From TWA4 sp051879215 (GTDB taxonomy: Bacteria; Bacillota; Clostridia; Lachnospirales; Lachnospiraceae), in contig JBJELP010000286.1 in the NCBI GenBank assembly GCA_051879215.1, positions 1-25,994 on the forward strand: a stretch of 25,994 nucleotides of DNA. Direction: 5' to 3'. Below, piece by piece: positions 1-10,400 of the stretch. The position numbers and the translations under genes were made by a program. The stretch's first letter is position 1. Every line of letters begins with the position of its first letter. The notes under the pieces are model-generated. The model searched no databases. It was not told the DNA's origin and saw only the letters and a program-made list of their open reading frames with translations.

Positions 1-2
1 TA

Positions 3-299
3 TTCAAGAATGCGGAAATCCTGTTAAAAGATAAAACCGTCAGAGGGGATCTGCGGACGGAAGGAGACAAGATCGTGGAAATTTCTCCCTCCATCGAGGG
101 GGAAGGAATCGACTGCAGCGGGCTTACCATTCTGCCCGGACTCATCGATATGCACGTTCATCTCCGCGAACCGGGGTTTGAAAAGAAGGAAAATATTCAG
201 ACGGGAAGCATGGCGGCGGTACACGGCGGCTTCACGCAGATCTGCTGCATGCCCAACACAAATCCCTTGGCATTCATGGCCCCCGTATGTTTCATATAA
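3..299 (+). pseudogene. pyrC: Dihydroorotase, N-terminal fragment (5' end outside window, 3' end lost)
   Basis: The frame is open from base 3 and reads like the start of a class I dihydroorotase, the pyrimidine-pathway enzyme that interconverts carbamoyl aspartate and dihydroorotate. Visible are the beta-rich N-terminal part, the phrase LPGLIDMHVHLREPG with the two zinc-binding histidines of the HxH motif (about bases 153-161), and the conserved CMPNTNP segment (about 246-266). After NTNP similarity stops abruptly and the frame ends within 11 codons at 299. A full dihydroorotase has about 420 residues, so over three quarters is missing. The bases beyond the break are the antisense of a threonine aldolase gene. 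The start codon lies before the window. The family call is firm. Whether the break is biological or an assembly join cannot be decided here. Confidence 0.85.
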
Positions 300-970
300 A
301 AACGGAAATCCCTCTGAATGGCATCATTGGAAATCACGACGGCTTCCCCGGCCAGGGCACCGTTTTTTGTGCCGCCGATGGTGAATACATCCGTCAGCCA
401 TGCAAGATCACGCAATGTCAGATCATTGGCTGTACTGGTCAGTGCTGCTCCCAGTCTTGCCCCATCCAGAAACAGATACAGATGATGCCTGGTGCATACT
501 TCCCGAAGGGCTGTCAGCTCTGCCTTTGTATATACAGAACCGATTTCTGTTGTATCGGAAATATACACTGCCGCAGGATGAACCATGTGCTCTGAAAAGT
601 GCATCTGGACCGCTTCTTCAATATCCGCCGGTGTCAGCTTTCCATCTTCCCCGGGCATGGCCAGAACCTTATGACCACACCCTTCGATGGCTCCTGTCTC
701 GTGGGTATTAATATGACCCCTTTCCGTACTGATCACCGCATCGAAGGGACGAAGCATGGCTGACAAAACGGTCAGATTGGTCTGTGTGCCTCCATTCAGG
801 TAATGAATATCCACATTGACGTTGCCTATATAAGAACGAATCAGATCGGATGCACGCTTGCAGTGGTCATCAAGACCGTAGCCGGCATTCTGTTCGTAAC
901 AGTGTTCTGCAAGATTTTTCAGAATCAGCGGATGTGCACATTCGCTGTAATCGTTTGTAAAACTGATCAT
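197..970 (-). pseudogene. ltaE: Low-specificity L-threonine aldolase, 3'-truncated
   Basis: This PLP enzyme cleaves L-threonine/allo-threonine to glycine and acetaldehyde. I place the start at the ATG at 970, preceded by AAGGAG; the longer in-frame extension has no ribosome binding site and no family similarity. Fold-type I features are present: ERGHINTHE (His86), FLDGARLG (Asp169, Arg172) and the PLP lysine in GGTKNGA (Lys202). Similarity holds to about residue 240 (KHTGAMNAKG...LGMQ); after that the frame runs into antisense pyrC sequence and stops at 197. Family members are about 340 residues, so roughly 100 C-terminal residues, including part of the small domain, are lost. The product would probably be non-functional if the junction is real. 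It is transcribed away from pncB from its own promoter. Confidence 0.85.
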
Positions 971-1105
971 ATCAAATCTCCTTGTTGTCTTTGTCGCTCC
1001 CTGTCTGCACCCCGGGCGTATCAGAAGGGATGCTGTCTGATATTGCCCCGTGAACCGGACTTTATACATCTGTCCTTTTCATTCATACAGGTGCCTAATA
1101 GTATA

Positions 1106-1134
1106 AGTTTATATTCAATGGAAACAAAAGTCAA
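1106..1134 (-). promoter_or_regulatory. Candidate sigma-A promoter for ltaE
   Basis: Read on the minus strand, TTGACT (1129-1134) and TAAACT (1106-1111) are separated by 17 bases, a good sigma-A match. It lies about 135 bases upstream of the aldolase start. One arm of an inverted repeat (TTCAATGGA, 1114-1122) lies inside the spacer. Confidence 0.5.
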
Positions 1135-1144
1135 CTCGATTCCA

Positions 1145-1173
1145 TTGCAATCCATTGAAAAAAGTGATAGAAT
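1145..1173 (+). promoter_or_regulatory. Candidate sigma-A promoter for pncB
   Basis: TTGCAA (1145-1150) and TAGAAT (1168-1173) are 17 bases apart, giving an untranslated leader of about 65 bases before pncB. The -35 region overlaps two tandem TCCATTG words (1141 and 1151, exactly 10 bases apart), and an inverted copy (CAATGGA, 1116-1122) lies upstream, so the promoter may carry an operator. Confidence 0.5.
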
Positions 1174-1245
1174 TATTTCACTATATACATAATTGTCGGG
1201 GGATTTACAAAAAGAGCAATTGTGTAGAAATGCGAGGATGATAAA

Positions 1246-2706
1246 ATGAATGCAGAAAACAATAAAAGAAATCTGTCCATGCTGATGGATTTCTATGAAC
1301 TGACCATGGCAAACGGTTATTATGTAAAGGGGTTCAAGGATCGTTGGGTTGTATTTGATATGTTTTACCGCAGCAATCCGGATAACGGCGGCTTTGTCAT
1401 CAGTGCCGGTCTGGAACAGCTGATTGATTACATTGAGAATCTTTCTTTTACGGAAGAAGATATTGCTTATCTTCGTTCCCGCAACATGTTTGATGAAGGA
1501 TTCCTGAATTACCTGTCTGACTTCCATTTCAGAGGAACCATTGAAGCTGTTCCGGAAGGGACCATTGTATATCCGTATATGCCCATTGTTACGGTTACCG
1601 CTCCTGCCATTGATGCACAGCTGATCGAAACCATGCTGCTTCTGACCATCAATCACCAGTCTCTGATCGCAACCAAGGCAAACCGTATCTGCCGCCAGGC
1701 AGGAACCAGTCTGGTGATGGAATTCGGTGCACGCCGTGCACAGGGTCCGGATGCAGCAATTCTGGGTGCACGTGCCTGCTATATCGGCGGTGCCGGTGCC
1801 ACTGCCACAGTGGCAGCAGACCAGCTTTACGGTGTAAAAGCCGTAGGTACCATGGCTCATTCATGGGTGCAGTTCTTTGACAGTGAATACGAGGCTTTTA
1901 AGGCATATGCGGAAATCTATCCCAGTGATTGTACGCTTCTGATCGATACCTATGATATCATGAACAGCGGTGCTGTGAATGCAGTCCGTGTGGCAAAGGA
2001 AGTGCTGGAACCTGCCGGCTACCGTCTGAAAGGTGTCCGTATCGACAGCGGTGATCTGGCATATTTCTCAAAGAAACTTCGTAAATATCTGGATGACAAC
2101 GGATGCGAAGACTGTATCATCGTGGTTTCCAACAGTATAGATGAATGGCTTCTGAGTTCTCTGAACCAGCAGGGTGCCAAAATCAATTCCTACGGTGTGG
2201 GTGAACGTATGATTACCGCCAAATCCGACCCGGTTTTCGGCGGTGTATACAAACTGGCGGCAGTTCGTCAGGATGACGGAACCTATTCACCCCGTATCAA
2301 GATTTCAGAAAATCCGGAAAAAATCACCAACCCCGGAAAGAAAACCCTGTGGCGTATTTACAGCAATGTAACCGGATATGGCTACTGCGATGTACTGACA
2401 CTGGATGATGAAACCATTGTGGATGGTGAGGATTTTGAAGTCAAATTCCCGGCAAAGCCCTGGAAGGATATCACATTAACCGATTTCCACGCAGAAAAAC
2501 TGATGGTTACGATTTTTGATGAGGGCAAACTGGTTTACAAAAAGCCAACTCTCAATGAAATCCGTGAATACGTGAAGAAACAGCTGAACGAAACCGTATG
2601 GATTGAGGAACAGCGGCTGCAGAATCCTCACATCCATTACACTGATCTTTCCGTAAAATTGTTCAACCTGAAAGAAAGTCTGCTGGAAAACAATCACAAA
2701 AAGTAA
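1246..2706 (+). CDS. pncB: Nicotinate phosphoribosyltransferase
   Basis: It joins nicotinate to PRPP to make nicotinate mononucleotide, the first step of NAD salvage in the Preiss-Handler route. The 486-residue length fits the Firmicutes form. Recognisable elements are DFYELTMANGYY near residue 15, the FGARR segment (160-164), GTMAHSW with the probable catalytic histidine (His205), GVRIDSGDL in the phosphate-binding barrel region, and the VGERM...DPVFGGVYKLA block. The ATG at 1246 follows GAGG (1234-1237) at normal spacing. The divergent promoter region shares a possible operator with ltaE. The downstream neighbour holA follows after 28 bases and may be co-transcribed. No truncation or frameshift is visible. 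Confidence 0.95.
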   Translation: MNAENNKRNLSMLMDFYELTMANGYYVKGFKDRWVVFDMFYRSNPDNGGFVISAGLEQLIDYIENLSFTEEDIAYLRSRNMFDEGFLNYLSDFHFRGTIEAVPEGTIVYPYMPIVTVTAPAIDAQLIETMLLLTINHQSLIATKANRICRQAGTSLVMEFGARRAQGPDAAILGARACYIGGAGATATVAADQLYGVKAVGTMAHSWVQFFDSEYEAFKAYAEIYPSDCTLLIDTYDIMNSGAVNAVRVAKEVLEPAGYRLKGVRIDSGDLAYFSKKLRKYLDDNGCEDCIIVVSNSIDEWLLSSLNQQGAKINSYGVGERMITAKSDPVFGGVYKLAAVRQDDGTYSPRIKISENPEKITNPGKKTLWRIYSNVTGYGYCDVLTLDDETIVDGEDFEVKFPAKPWKDITLTDFHAEKLMVTIFDEGKLVYKKPTLNEIREYVKKQLNETVWIEEQRLQNPHIHYTDLSVKLFNLKESLLENNHKK

Positions 2707-2734
2707 TTACAGGTTGTAATTACAGAAAGTAAGC

Positions 2735-3715
2735 ATGAAAGTCATTTCCGCTGATATTAAGAAAAAACAATTTAAACCCGTTTATCTGCTGTCTGGTGAG
2801 GAGACCTACCTCACCAGACAGTTTTATCATCGTCTGGCCGAGGCCATTGCCGGTGAGGATACCATGAATGTCAGCCGTTTTCAGACAAAAAATCCGGATC
2901 TCAAAGAGATTATCAGTCTGGCAGATACGATGCCGTTTTTCGCAGAACGGCGGCTGATTCTGATTGAGAACAGCGGCTTTTTTAAAAAAGACACTTCAGA
3001 ACTGGCTGAGTATCTTCCAAATATGCCGGATACCACCCATATTCTGTTTCTGGAGGATGAGATCGACAAAAGAAACCGCCTCTTTAAAAAAGTAAAGGAA
3101 CTGGGGTATTTTGCAGAGATTAAACGCCAGTCAGAAGAAGATCTGGAGCAGTGGATTTTATCCATTCTGAATCGGGACCAGATCCGTCTGACCCGCAGTA
3201 CCATGTCTTTTTTTCTGGAAACGGTGGGTACGGACATGAATGTGATCGCCAACGAACTGGAAAAACTGATTTCCTATCTGGGTGACAGAAAAGTTCTGGA
3301 AATTTCTGATATTCAGACCATCTGCACCCGTCAGATTTCCAATCATATCTTTGATATGATTGATGCCATGTCTGCACACAATCGACAGCGTGCCTTTCAG
3401 CTGTATTATGATCTGCTGGCCCTGAAAGAACCGCCCATGCGTATTCTGTATCTGATTACCAGACAGTATCTTCAGCTTTATCAGATCCGTGAAATGCAGA
3501 AAAAGGGATTATCCGGCTCTGATCTTGCAAAGTCTGCCGGCCTGAACCCCTATGTTGCCCGAAAAGTGGCACAGAAAGCGTCCCGGTTCCGTGATGAAGA
3601 TCTGAAATACTGTATTGAACAGTGCGCACAGATGGATGAATCCATCAAAACCGGTAAAATCAGTGATTCCATTGCCGTTGAGCTGCTGATCACGGATTTC
3701 AGCTTATACAGATGA
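2735..3715 (+). CDS. holA: DNA polymerase III, delta subunit
   Basis: Delta is the clamp-opening subunit of the replicative clamp loader and contacts the beta sliding clamp. The 326-residue protein begins with the typical pattern KKKQFKPVYLLSGEETYL, has the AAA+-like N-terminal domain without an active Walker A, the central segment FFLETVGTDMNVIANELEKL, and the C-terminal collar domain with FDMIDAMSAHNRQRAFQLYYDLLALKEPPMRILYLI. Length matches the family (about 330-345). The ATG at 2735 is preceded only by a weak AGAAAG, so translation may be modest or coupled to pncB 28 bases upstream. It is convergent with addA and closed by a shared hairpin terminator. Confidence 0.93.
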   Translation: MKVISADIKKKQFKPVYLLSGEETYLTRQFYHRLAEAIAGEDTMNVSRFQTKNPDLKEIISLADTMPFFAERRLILIENSGFFKKDTSELAEYLPNMPDTTHILFLEDEIDKRNRLFKKVKELGYFAEIKRQSEEDLEQWILSILNRDQIRLTRSTMSFFLETVGTDMNVIANELEKLISYLGDRKVLEISDIQTICTRQISNHIFDMIDAMSAHNRQRAFQLYYDLLALKEPPMRILYLITRQYLQLYQIREMQKKGLSGSDLAKSAGLNPYVARKVAQKASRFRDEDLKYCIEQCAQMDESIKTGKISDSIAVELLITDFSLYR

Positions 3716-3726
3716 AAAGCAACAAA

Positions 3727-3784
3727 ATGCCGAGGGTATTTTCCCTGTCAGATATCTGCTCTGCCCGGAAAATACCTTCGGCAT
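3727..3784. terminator. Bidirectional terminator between holA and addA
   Basis: Two 18-base arms (3727-3744 and 3767-3784) are complementary apart from one G-T pair, around a 22-base loop. On the minus strand the stem is followed by TTTTGTTGCTTTT, a good release tract for addA transcripts. The plus-strand tail (ATTTGATT) is weaker but can serve holA. Confidence 0.8.
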
Positions 3785-3798
3785 ATTTGATTGAATCT

Positions 3799-6700
3799 TT
3801 ATGAAATCCGTATTGCACGGTTCAGTGAAAAGGACCAGATATACTGCTCCGCTACCGGCTTCTGACAGATAGACTGCAGCGCATCTGCGTACAGAGAAAA
3901 CTGCCTGTGATACCTTTGGATCAGTTCTTCTTCCTGTTTCACATGATCGGTTTTAAAGTCAAGGAGGATAATCGTTCCTTCCTCTTCAAACCATGCATCG
4001 ATGACACCCTGAATCAGTACCGGTTCCTCTGATACCCATTCCTGTCTGAGTTTGCAGGCAGGCTGGAGCATAACAAACTGCTGTTCCCGGTGGAGTGTTC
4101 CATTCCTGTATGCTTTTGCAGCGCGCTGCCCCAGCTCGGAATGATAATACTGATAAATTTTCCAGGGATTCACTGCTTCTGCAGCAGCCGGTTTCATCCT
4201 GCCCTCTGCAGCATATTCTTCCAGCTTCTTTGCAATCACCTCTGTATGCCATGTCTGATCCGGAGGCAGCAGTTCCAGAGCCCGGTGATATGCCGTTCCT
4301 CTCTCTCCGGCTGTCAGGACAGAAGAAAATTCCGGCAGAAGCAGTTCCTTTTCCTCCTGTTTTTCTTCTCTGCTTCCCATGGCTTCCCGTTTCAGTTCAG
4401 ATACGGTGAATTTCGTCTGAATCCTTGTGGATTCCGAAAATGGATATTGATAATTATCCAGTTCCCGCAGACGTTCTGCCAGTTCAGGGTGGGGATCCTG
4501 CACCTTTCCGGCGGCATACTGTCCGGCGAGATGGTGCAGTTCTTCCGTCATCCGGATCTGCTCTGCCTGATGAACAGCAGGGGAAGTCAGAACTTCTCCC
4601 ACAGAGCAGACCTCCAGCTGCATCCATTCTTCCAGCCGGTCTGCAGCCCCCATATAAATCCAGTCCAGATAGGATCCGGCAGAAGCCAGCCGGTAAAATG
4701 GCAGTTTTTCTTCATCATTGTACTCCAGACTGCATTCGTTCAGGTGTTTTTCCGCCCATGGATCGGAACCGATCATGATCAGTTTTTCCCGCGCCCTGGT
4801 CATGGCCACATACAGAATCCGAAGTTCTTCTCCCAGTGTGTCCTGCTTCAGCCGTTCCCGCACAGCGGTGGCCGCGGCACTGATCATACGGCTTCTCTTC
4901 TCCACATCGATCCAGTCTGCAGCAATTCCCAGATCCGGATGCAGAACAACCGGGCTTCTGCTGTCCATCTGATTGAACTTTCTGGCCATTCCGCCCAGAA
5001 TCACCACCGGGTATTCCAGACCTTTGCTTTTATGAATGGAATAAATCCGGACAATATCATCCTGTTCTCCGAACTCCTGCCCCTGTTCAAAATCCACTTC
5101 ATATTTTTTCAGGTGTTCCATATACCGGACAAAATGGAATAAACCGTGGTAACTGGTCTTTTCATACAGAACGGCTTTTTCCACCAGCATATCCAGGTTC
5201 ATACGTCTGACTTTTCCGGCAGGCATGGCACTGACATAGTCATAATATCCGGTATCTTCAAACAGATACTGAATCAGTTCATGGACCGTCAGATAAACCG
5301 ATTTTAGCCGATACGTATCCAGACGGAACAGGAACTCCTGAATTTTGCCAGAAAGCGGATTCTCTTCCCGTTTTTCCTGATAGTATTGCATGGCAAAATA
5401 CAGACCGGTATCATGTTTTCCCTCTGCCTGACGGAATTCAGCCGCAATTTCCGCCAGTTCTTCTGAGGAAAAACCTCCAAAGGGCGACTTTAACACAGCA
5501 GCCAGTGGAATGTCCTGCATGGGATTATCGATGATCTGCAAAAGCGACAGCATCGTCCGGACTTCCAGTGCATCAAAATATCCGGTTGCCGGTGCACAGG
5601 CAGGAATTCCCTCCGCCGTCAGAACATCCAGCCATGTTTCTGCTTTCCCGCTGAGGCTTCGAAGCAGAATTACAATATCCCGGTAAGCGGCAGGCCGAAG
5701 CCTTCCGGTTTCCTTATCCAGAACCTGCTGCCCATGAACAGGATCCGTCAGTCTTCGGATTTCTGCAGCAGCGGCATGGGCTTCCGCCTCCGTACTGTCT
5801 GCAGATATCTCCATATGATTCTCCCGCATATGTTCCTCTAAGGCTGCTTTTCCCATATCAATGATCAGAAGTTTCAATGCATGGTTTTCCGCTTCTGATT
5901 CTGAGGCTTTTTCCGCTGCAGGATACTCCGCACCTGGATACAATGCAGCACTTTCATCGTACTCCACATTTCCCAGAGACCGGGTCATAACCCGGTTGAA
6001 AATCCGGTTGATTCCGGTCAGCACCTCGCTTCGGCTTCGAAAGTTTTTCTGAAGATCCACCCTTTGATAGAGACTGTCCTCTTTTGAATAGGAATTGTAT
6101 TTTTCCACAAAGATTTCCGGCCGCGCCATTCGAAACCGGTAAATACTCTGTTTCACATCTCCCACCATGAACTGATTGGGACGGCCGTCCTCCGCGCCGG
6201 AAATACTGTACAGAATCATATCCTGCAGATAATTGCTGTCCTGATATTCATCAATCAGAATTTCATGGTACTGCTGCTGCAATTCCCGGGCTGCTGCCGT
6301 TCGTTCTCCCGTTTCAGAAACCAGAATGGTCAACGCCAGATGTTCCAGATCATTAAAATCCAGAATGTTTTTCTCCTGTTTTGCACGGCTGTACATATTT
6401 CCGAATTCTCCGGTCAGCTCAAGGAGCATGGTCATGGGACCGGACAGCCCTTTCAGAGATTCCAGCAGATGCTGCGGATCCAGATCTGCCAGCTTTTCCG
6501 CTGCTTTTTTCACCTGATCTTTCAGTTCATCTCTGCCGGCCGAAACCAGCTGCTTTTTCTGTTCACTGATTCCTTTCTGCTTTTTCGTCGTTTTTCTGAC
6601 GAATCTGACTTTCCTGCTGCAGAGACAGAGTTCTGCAAGGGAACCGCATCCAAGGAAACTCCGGATCTGATTCAGATCACTTTCCATCATTTCTTCATAG

Positions 6701-7434
6701 GCATACGGTCCGTCCGGCTCCCGGCAGATGGAAAGAAGATATTCTCCTCTCCGCTCCAGCTCCCGGAATAACCGGAAATAATATTCCAGCAGATACTGCA
6801 TGAAAGGGAGCTTTTCCATGGACTCATCGGAATCCGCCCGATACATGGCAGCGGCTTCCTCCAGCCATTTTTCCGGATACGGACAGGACTGGGCAAAACG
6901 GAACACTTTCCCGATGTATTCTTCCAGAAGACGGTCATTTTTATTGCCGCCGTAGGCTTCCCCAAAATCCAGAAACTCCGGTCTGCCCTCCAGGTAATAC
7001 TGTTCCAGAAGTTCTGCCATGCAGTCCGCCTGCAAAAGGATCAGTTCCCCTTCATCTCCGATCCGGAAGTCCGGATCCAGATCCAGTTCGCTGAAATAGT
7101 CCCGCACGATCTGAAGACAGAAACTGTCAATGGTTGTAATATTGGCATGCTGGATCAATACAGACTGACGTCCGAGATTTTCATCTTCGGGATTTTCTTC
7201 CAGCAGTTTGCAAAGCCGGGCGGAGATCCGTTCCTTCATTTCCATGGCAGCGGCCCGGGTAAATGTCAGAACCAGAAGACGGTCCACATCAATCGGATGT
7301 TCTCCTGTTATCATCCGAATGATCCGTTCAACCAATACTGCCGTTTTCCCGCTTCCGGCTGCTGCCGAAACCAGAAGATTCCTCTCATGCAGATTCATTG
7401 CCTGTTCCTGTTCAGCTGTCCATCTGTTCGCCAT
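3799..7434 (-). CDS. addA: Helicase-nuclease subunit AddA
   Basis: AddA is the motor and 3'-strand nuclease subunit of the AddAB double-strand-break repair complex, the Firmicutes counterpart of RecBCD. The 1211-residue length is normal. Residues 24-31 are the Walker A (AAAGSGKT) after the Q-motif-like RWTAEQEQAM. The Walker B appears as ILIDEYQDSN, followed by VGDVKQSIYRFR (motif III region), IHKSKGLEYPVV (motif V region) and VAMTRAREKL (motif VI). Near the C-terminus VIDAWFEEEGTIILLDFKTD carries the Asp and DxK signature of the RecB-type nuclease. The ATG at 7434 has a strong GGAGGAGGA site and overlaps the end of addB by 23 bases, so the two are translationally coupled. Confidence 0.96.
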   Translation of the reverse strand: MANRWTAEQEQAMNLHERNLLVSAAAGSGKTAVLVERIIRMITGEHPIDVDRLLVLTFTRAAAMEMKERISARLCKLLEENPEDENLGRQSVLIQHANITTIDSFCLQIVRDYFSELDLDPDFRIGDEGELILLQADCMAELLEQYYLEGRPEFLDFGEAYGGNKNDRLLEEYIGKVFRFAQSCPYPEKWLEEAAAMYRADSDESMEKLPFMQYLLEYYFRLFRELERRGEYLLSICREPDGPYAYEEMMESDLNQIRSFLGCGSLAELCLCSRKVRFVRKTTKKQKGISEQKKQLVSAGRDELKDQVKKAAEKLADLDPQHLLESLKGLSGPMTMLLELTGEFGNMYSRAKQEKNILDFNDLEHLALTILVSETGERTAAARELQQQYHEILIDEYQDSNYLQDMILYSISGAEDGRPNQFMVGDVKQSIYRFRMARPEIFVEKYNSYSKEDSLYQRVDLQKNFRSRSEVLTGINRIFNRVMTRSLGNVEYDESAALYPGAEYPAAEKASESEAENHALKLLIIDMGKAALEEHMRENHMEISADSTEAEAHAAAAEIRRLTDPVHGQQVLDKETGRLRPAAYRDIVILLRSLSGKAETWLDVLTAEGIPACAPATGYFDALEVRTMLSLLQIIDNPMQDIPLAAVLKSPFGGFSSEELAEIAAEFRQAEGKHDTGLYFAMQYYQEKREENPLSGKIQEFLFRLDTYRLKSVYLTVHELIQYLFEDTGYYDYVSAMPAGKVRRMNLDMLVEKAVLYEKTSYHGLFHFVRYMEHLKKYEVDFEQGQEFGEQDDIVRIYSIHKSKGLEYPVVILGGMARKFNQMDSRSPVVLHPDLGIAADWIDVEKRSRMISAAATAVRERLKQDTLGEELRILYVAMTRAREKLIMIGSDPWAEKHLNECSLEYNDEEKLPFYRLASAGSYLDWIYMGAADRLEEWMQLEVCSVGEVLTSPAVHQAEQIRMTEELHHLAGQYAAGKVQDPHPELAERLRELDNYQYPFSESTRIQTKFTVSELKREAMGSREEKQEEKELLLPEFSSVLTAGERGTAYHRALELLPPDQTWHTEVIAKKLEEYAAEGRMKPAAAEAVNPWKIYQYYHSELGQRAAKAYRNGTLHREQQFVMLQPACKLRQEWVSEEPVLIQGVIDAWFEEEGTIILLDFKTDHVKQEEELIQRYHRQFSLYADALQSICQKPVAEQYIWSFSLNRAIRIS

Positions 7435-10400
7435 CTTCTTCCTCCTCCCCTTCTATTTTTTTCCAGATTTCCTCTTTCGGTATCGAAACCAGATTTCGGT
7501 ATCCGAATCCTTTTCTCTTTTTGTCAAAACCACAGATTCCTTTATAGCTGCACCAGGTACATGCATGGATCTGACCCTTTGCGTATGGGTTGACTGCTAT
7601 TTTCCCTTCCGTGATTTCCTTTCCCAGAGATCGCACCATCTCATGTACATATTTCTGCAAAGAGGAAAACTGCCGGTCTGACACCAGCGTAATCTTACTC
7701 TTTTTCTGTTTCTTTGCCAGTTCCAGACTTTCTTCATCCAGAGAAGAGATGGCTGCCACCCCATTCATCTGCAGTTTTTCCAGAATAGCAGACAGAATTT
7801 CCTCATCCTCCATGTCCGGTGTTTTATCAATCACAGGATCACTGATGTTATAATACAAAACACCACCGGGAAGGATCTGTTTATCCGGATTGCGTTTTCT
7901 CAGATTTTCCTCTGCGGCTTCCATATAGAATACCAGCTGAATCTGAAGGCCGTAATAAACAGAGACCAGATCAAAGGTTTTGCTGCCTGATTTGTAATCT
8001 ACAATTCGGACATACAGTCTGTCTTCCTCTTCTCTTGTATCAATCCGGTCAATTCTTCCCCGCAGCAGCATCTTCTGATCGGCAGACAGAGGAATGGAAA
8101 ATGCATCGGTCCGATCCGGTTCAAACAGCACCTCACAGGAATCTGTTTCATATCCGCCGCTTTTCAACTGTTCCCCCAGAGCCCAGGCCGTTCGATCGGT
8201 AATCCGCTCCAGTTTGCCTTTCAGCCAGCGATTTCTGGCGCTGTCATCCAGAAGATCATGCCCCACTTCTTCCGCAGCTTCCATGACACAGACATGAACC
8301 AGTGCTTTTCTTCTCTCTTCTGAAATGTCAGTAATATCCAGTTTCTGATCCTTTACCTTCCGGAAATACCGTTCCAGCGCAGAATGAAAAAGATTTCCCA
8401 TATCCACCGTTTCAAAGGAAAAGGTTTCCCGTTCGGATAATTTCAGGCCATATCGCAAAAAATGAGCAAAAGCGCAGGCTGCCTGCTGTTCCAGACGGCT
8501 TACACTGGCCTGCAGGGCCTGGCCGTACAGTCTGCGGGCCAGTTCCCGGGTCAGGGATTCTTCCTGATAACCATCGGATACGGCCTGCAGCAGTTTTTCC
8601 ACCTGATCCGGATTTCTTTCTGCACAATAATAGAACATCTGCATCCATGCCGGATCCGAAACTGCCTGAGCCGGATCCGCAAGGCGGTTGATCAGATACC
8701 GCCGGATTCCCACAGGGCTGTCCGGTTCCTGCACGGAAAGAGCCGATGTTTCCCGGATTTTCATATCCGGATACATGGATGACAGTTCATTGATCACAAG
8801 GGATGGACGCATATTTTTCCCGCTTCGATCCGCTTTCACAAAGGAAATGTACAGCTGCTCGGAGGGTCTGGTCAAAGCCAGATACAGATAAAACCGGCTC
8901 ATAAAACTGTTCATCCGGCCGGTTGGTGCCAGTTCAATATCACAGTCAAGAAGCTGTTCTTTATCATAATCCGTAAAAATCCCACAGCCGGTATCGGATT
9001 TCGGCACCTGTCCTTCATTGACTCCTGCAAAAAACAACACTTTGATTCCAGACAATCTGGTTCGCTCCATGTCTCCTATAAGCAGACGGTCGGTGCAGGC
9101 AGGAATAGTTCCCACACGGATTTCTTCCAGTCCGCTGTCAAAACAGGCGGAAAAATCACGCAGGGACATTATGGTATCCCCCAGCAGAGAATCCATTTCA
9201 TTTAACAGCGTTATCACCAGCTCAAAGGCCTGTGAATATTCTTTTTCCAGAAGAAATAATTCCTGCTGTTTAAAATAATCACAAAACTCCTGCAGACGTT
9301 CTTCGATCCTCTGTTTCTCCAGAAATTCCTTTAAAATTCCAATCTGCGCTGTTACGGTGATTTCTTTTTCTTTCCATCCTTCATAAAGCGGAAAAAGCGA
9401 ATCATATACAGAGGCCCGTATCCGATTAATCCGATCAAAATCCGTATAGGTGCCGGAACGTCTTTCCCGTGTCCACGGTTCCGCCCATCGTTTATGCCCT
9501 CTGATTCCGCAGGCCATCACATAGTTTTCCAGATAATCGCGATCCTCCGGGCTGATTTCCCACAATCCGCTTTTCAGCAGACGAAATACACTTTCATAGG
9601 AAAAATCCCGAAGAACCACTTCCAGCAGACCTCTGATATATTCCACCAGCGGATGATCCAGCAGGTTTCGCTTTTCATCAATGAAGCAGGGAATATCATA
9701 TTGTTTTAATTCCTGTCGGAACAAAGGTGCATAACCTTCCGGATCACCGGTAATGACTGCAATTTCCCGATAACGGAAACCTCTCTTTCGCACCAGTCTG
9801 TAAATATCCTCACAAATCTGCTTCACTTCTTCCACCGGAGAATCGTATACACTGACAAAGAGAGCATGGTTCTCTGTTTTTCCTGAAAACACCGATCTAC
9901 GAAATCTGAGAACATGCTGTTCCAGAAACCCCAGAGACTCTGCATCTGTAAAACGATTTCTCTCCGGTATCACACAGATACAGTTTGTATTGCCGGGTAC
10001 TTCTCCCTGATCTCGGAACAGACAGATATCCTGCTTCACGGGGACGCCCAGTTCCTCCGCAAGATTACAGAGTTTTTTTATGGTCTGATGACTCAGGTAA
10101 AACAAATCATGGGGAGCCCCTTCTTTCTGATAATTCTTCACAGGATCCGCCGTAACGGTCACCATAACCTCTGCGCCATACTGAAGCAGGCAGGAAAGAA
10201 CCTGATACTGAACCGGCGTGAATCCGGTAAATCCGTCCAGAGCAATGACCGTATTGCGGATAATCGGTGACTCCGGAAGATATCGGCACATAATTGGCAG
10301 CAATTCCTCTGCTGTAATGGTTCGTTCATCCAGTTCCCCTGCAAAAGCACGATATACGGTTATCATATCCTTCAGTTTTCCCGCCAGAACAGACTGACTC

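Noticed and set aside
1021..1860. 279-residue open frame on the minus strand
   Set aside because: Antisense to pncB and crosses the pncB promoter; Cys/His-rich shadow without a domain.
4090..5142. 350-residue open frame on the plus strand
   Set aside because: Fully antisense to addA, no family pattern, no ribosome binding site, composition (Phe/Ser/His/Cys-rich) typical of a shadow frame.
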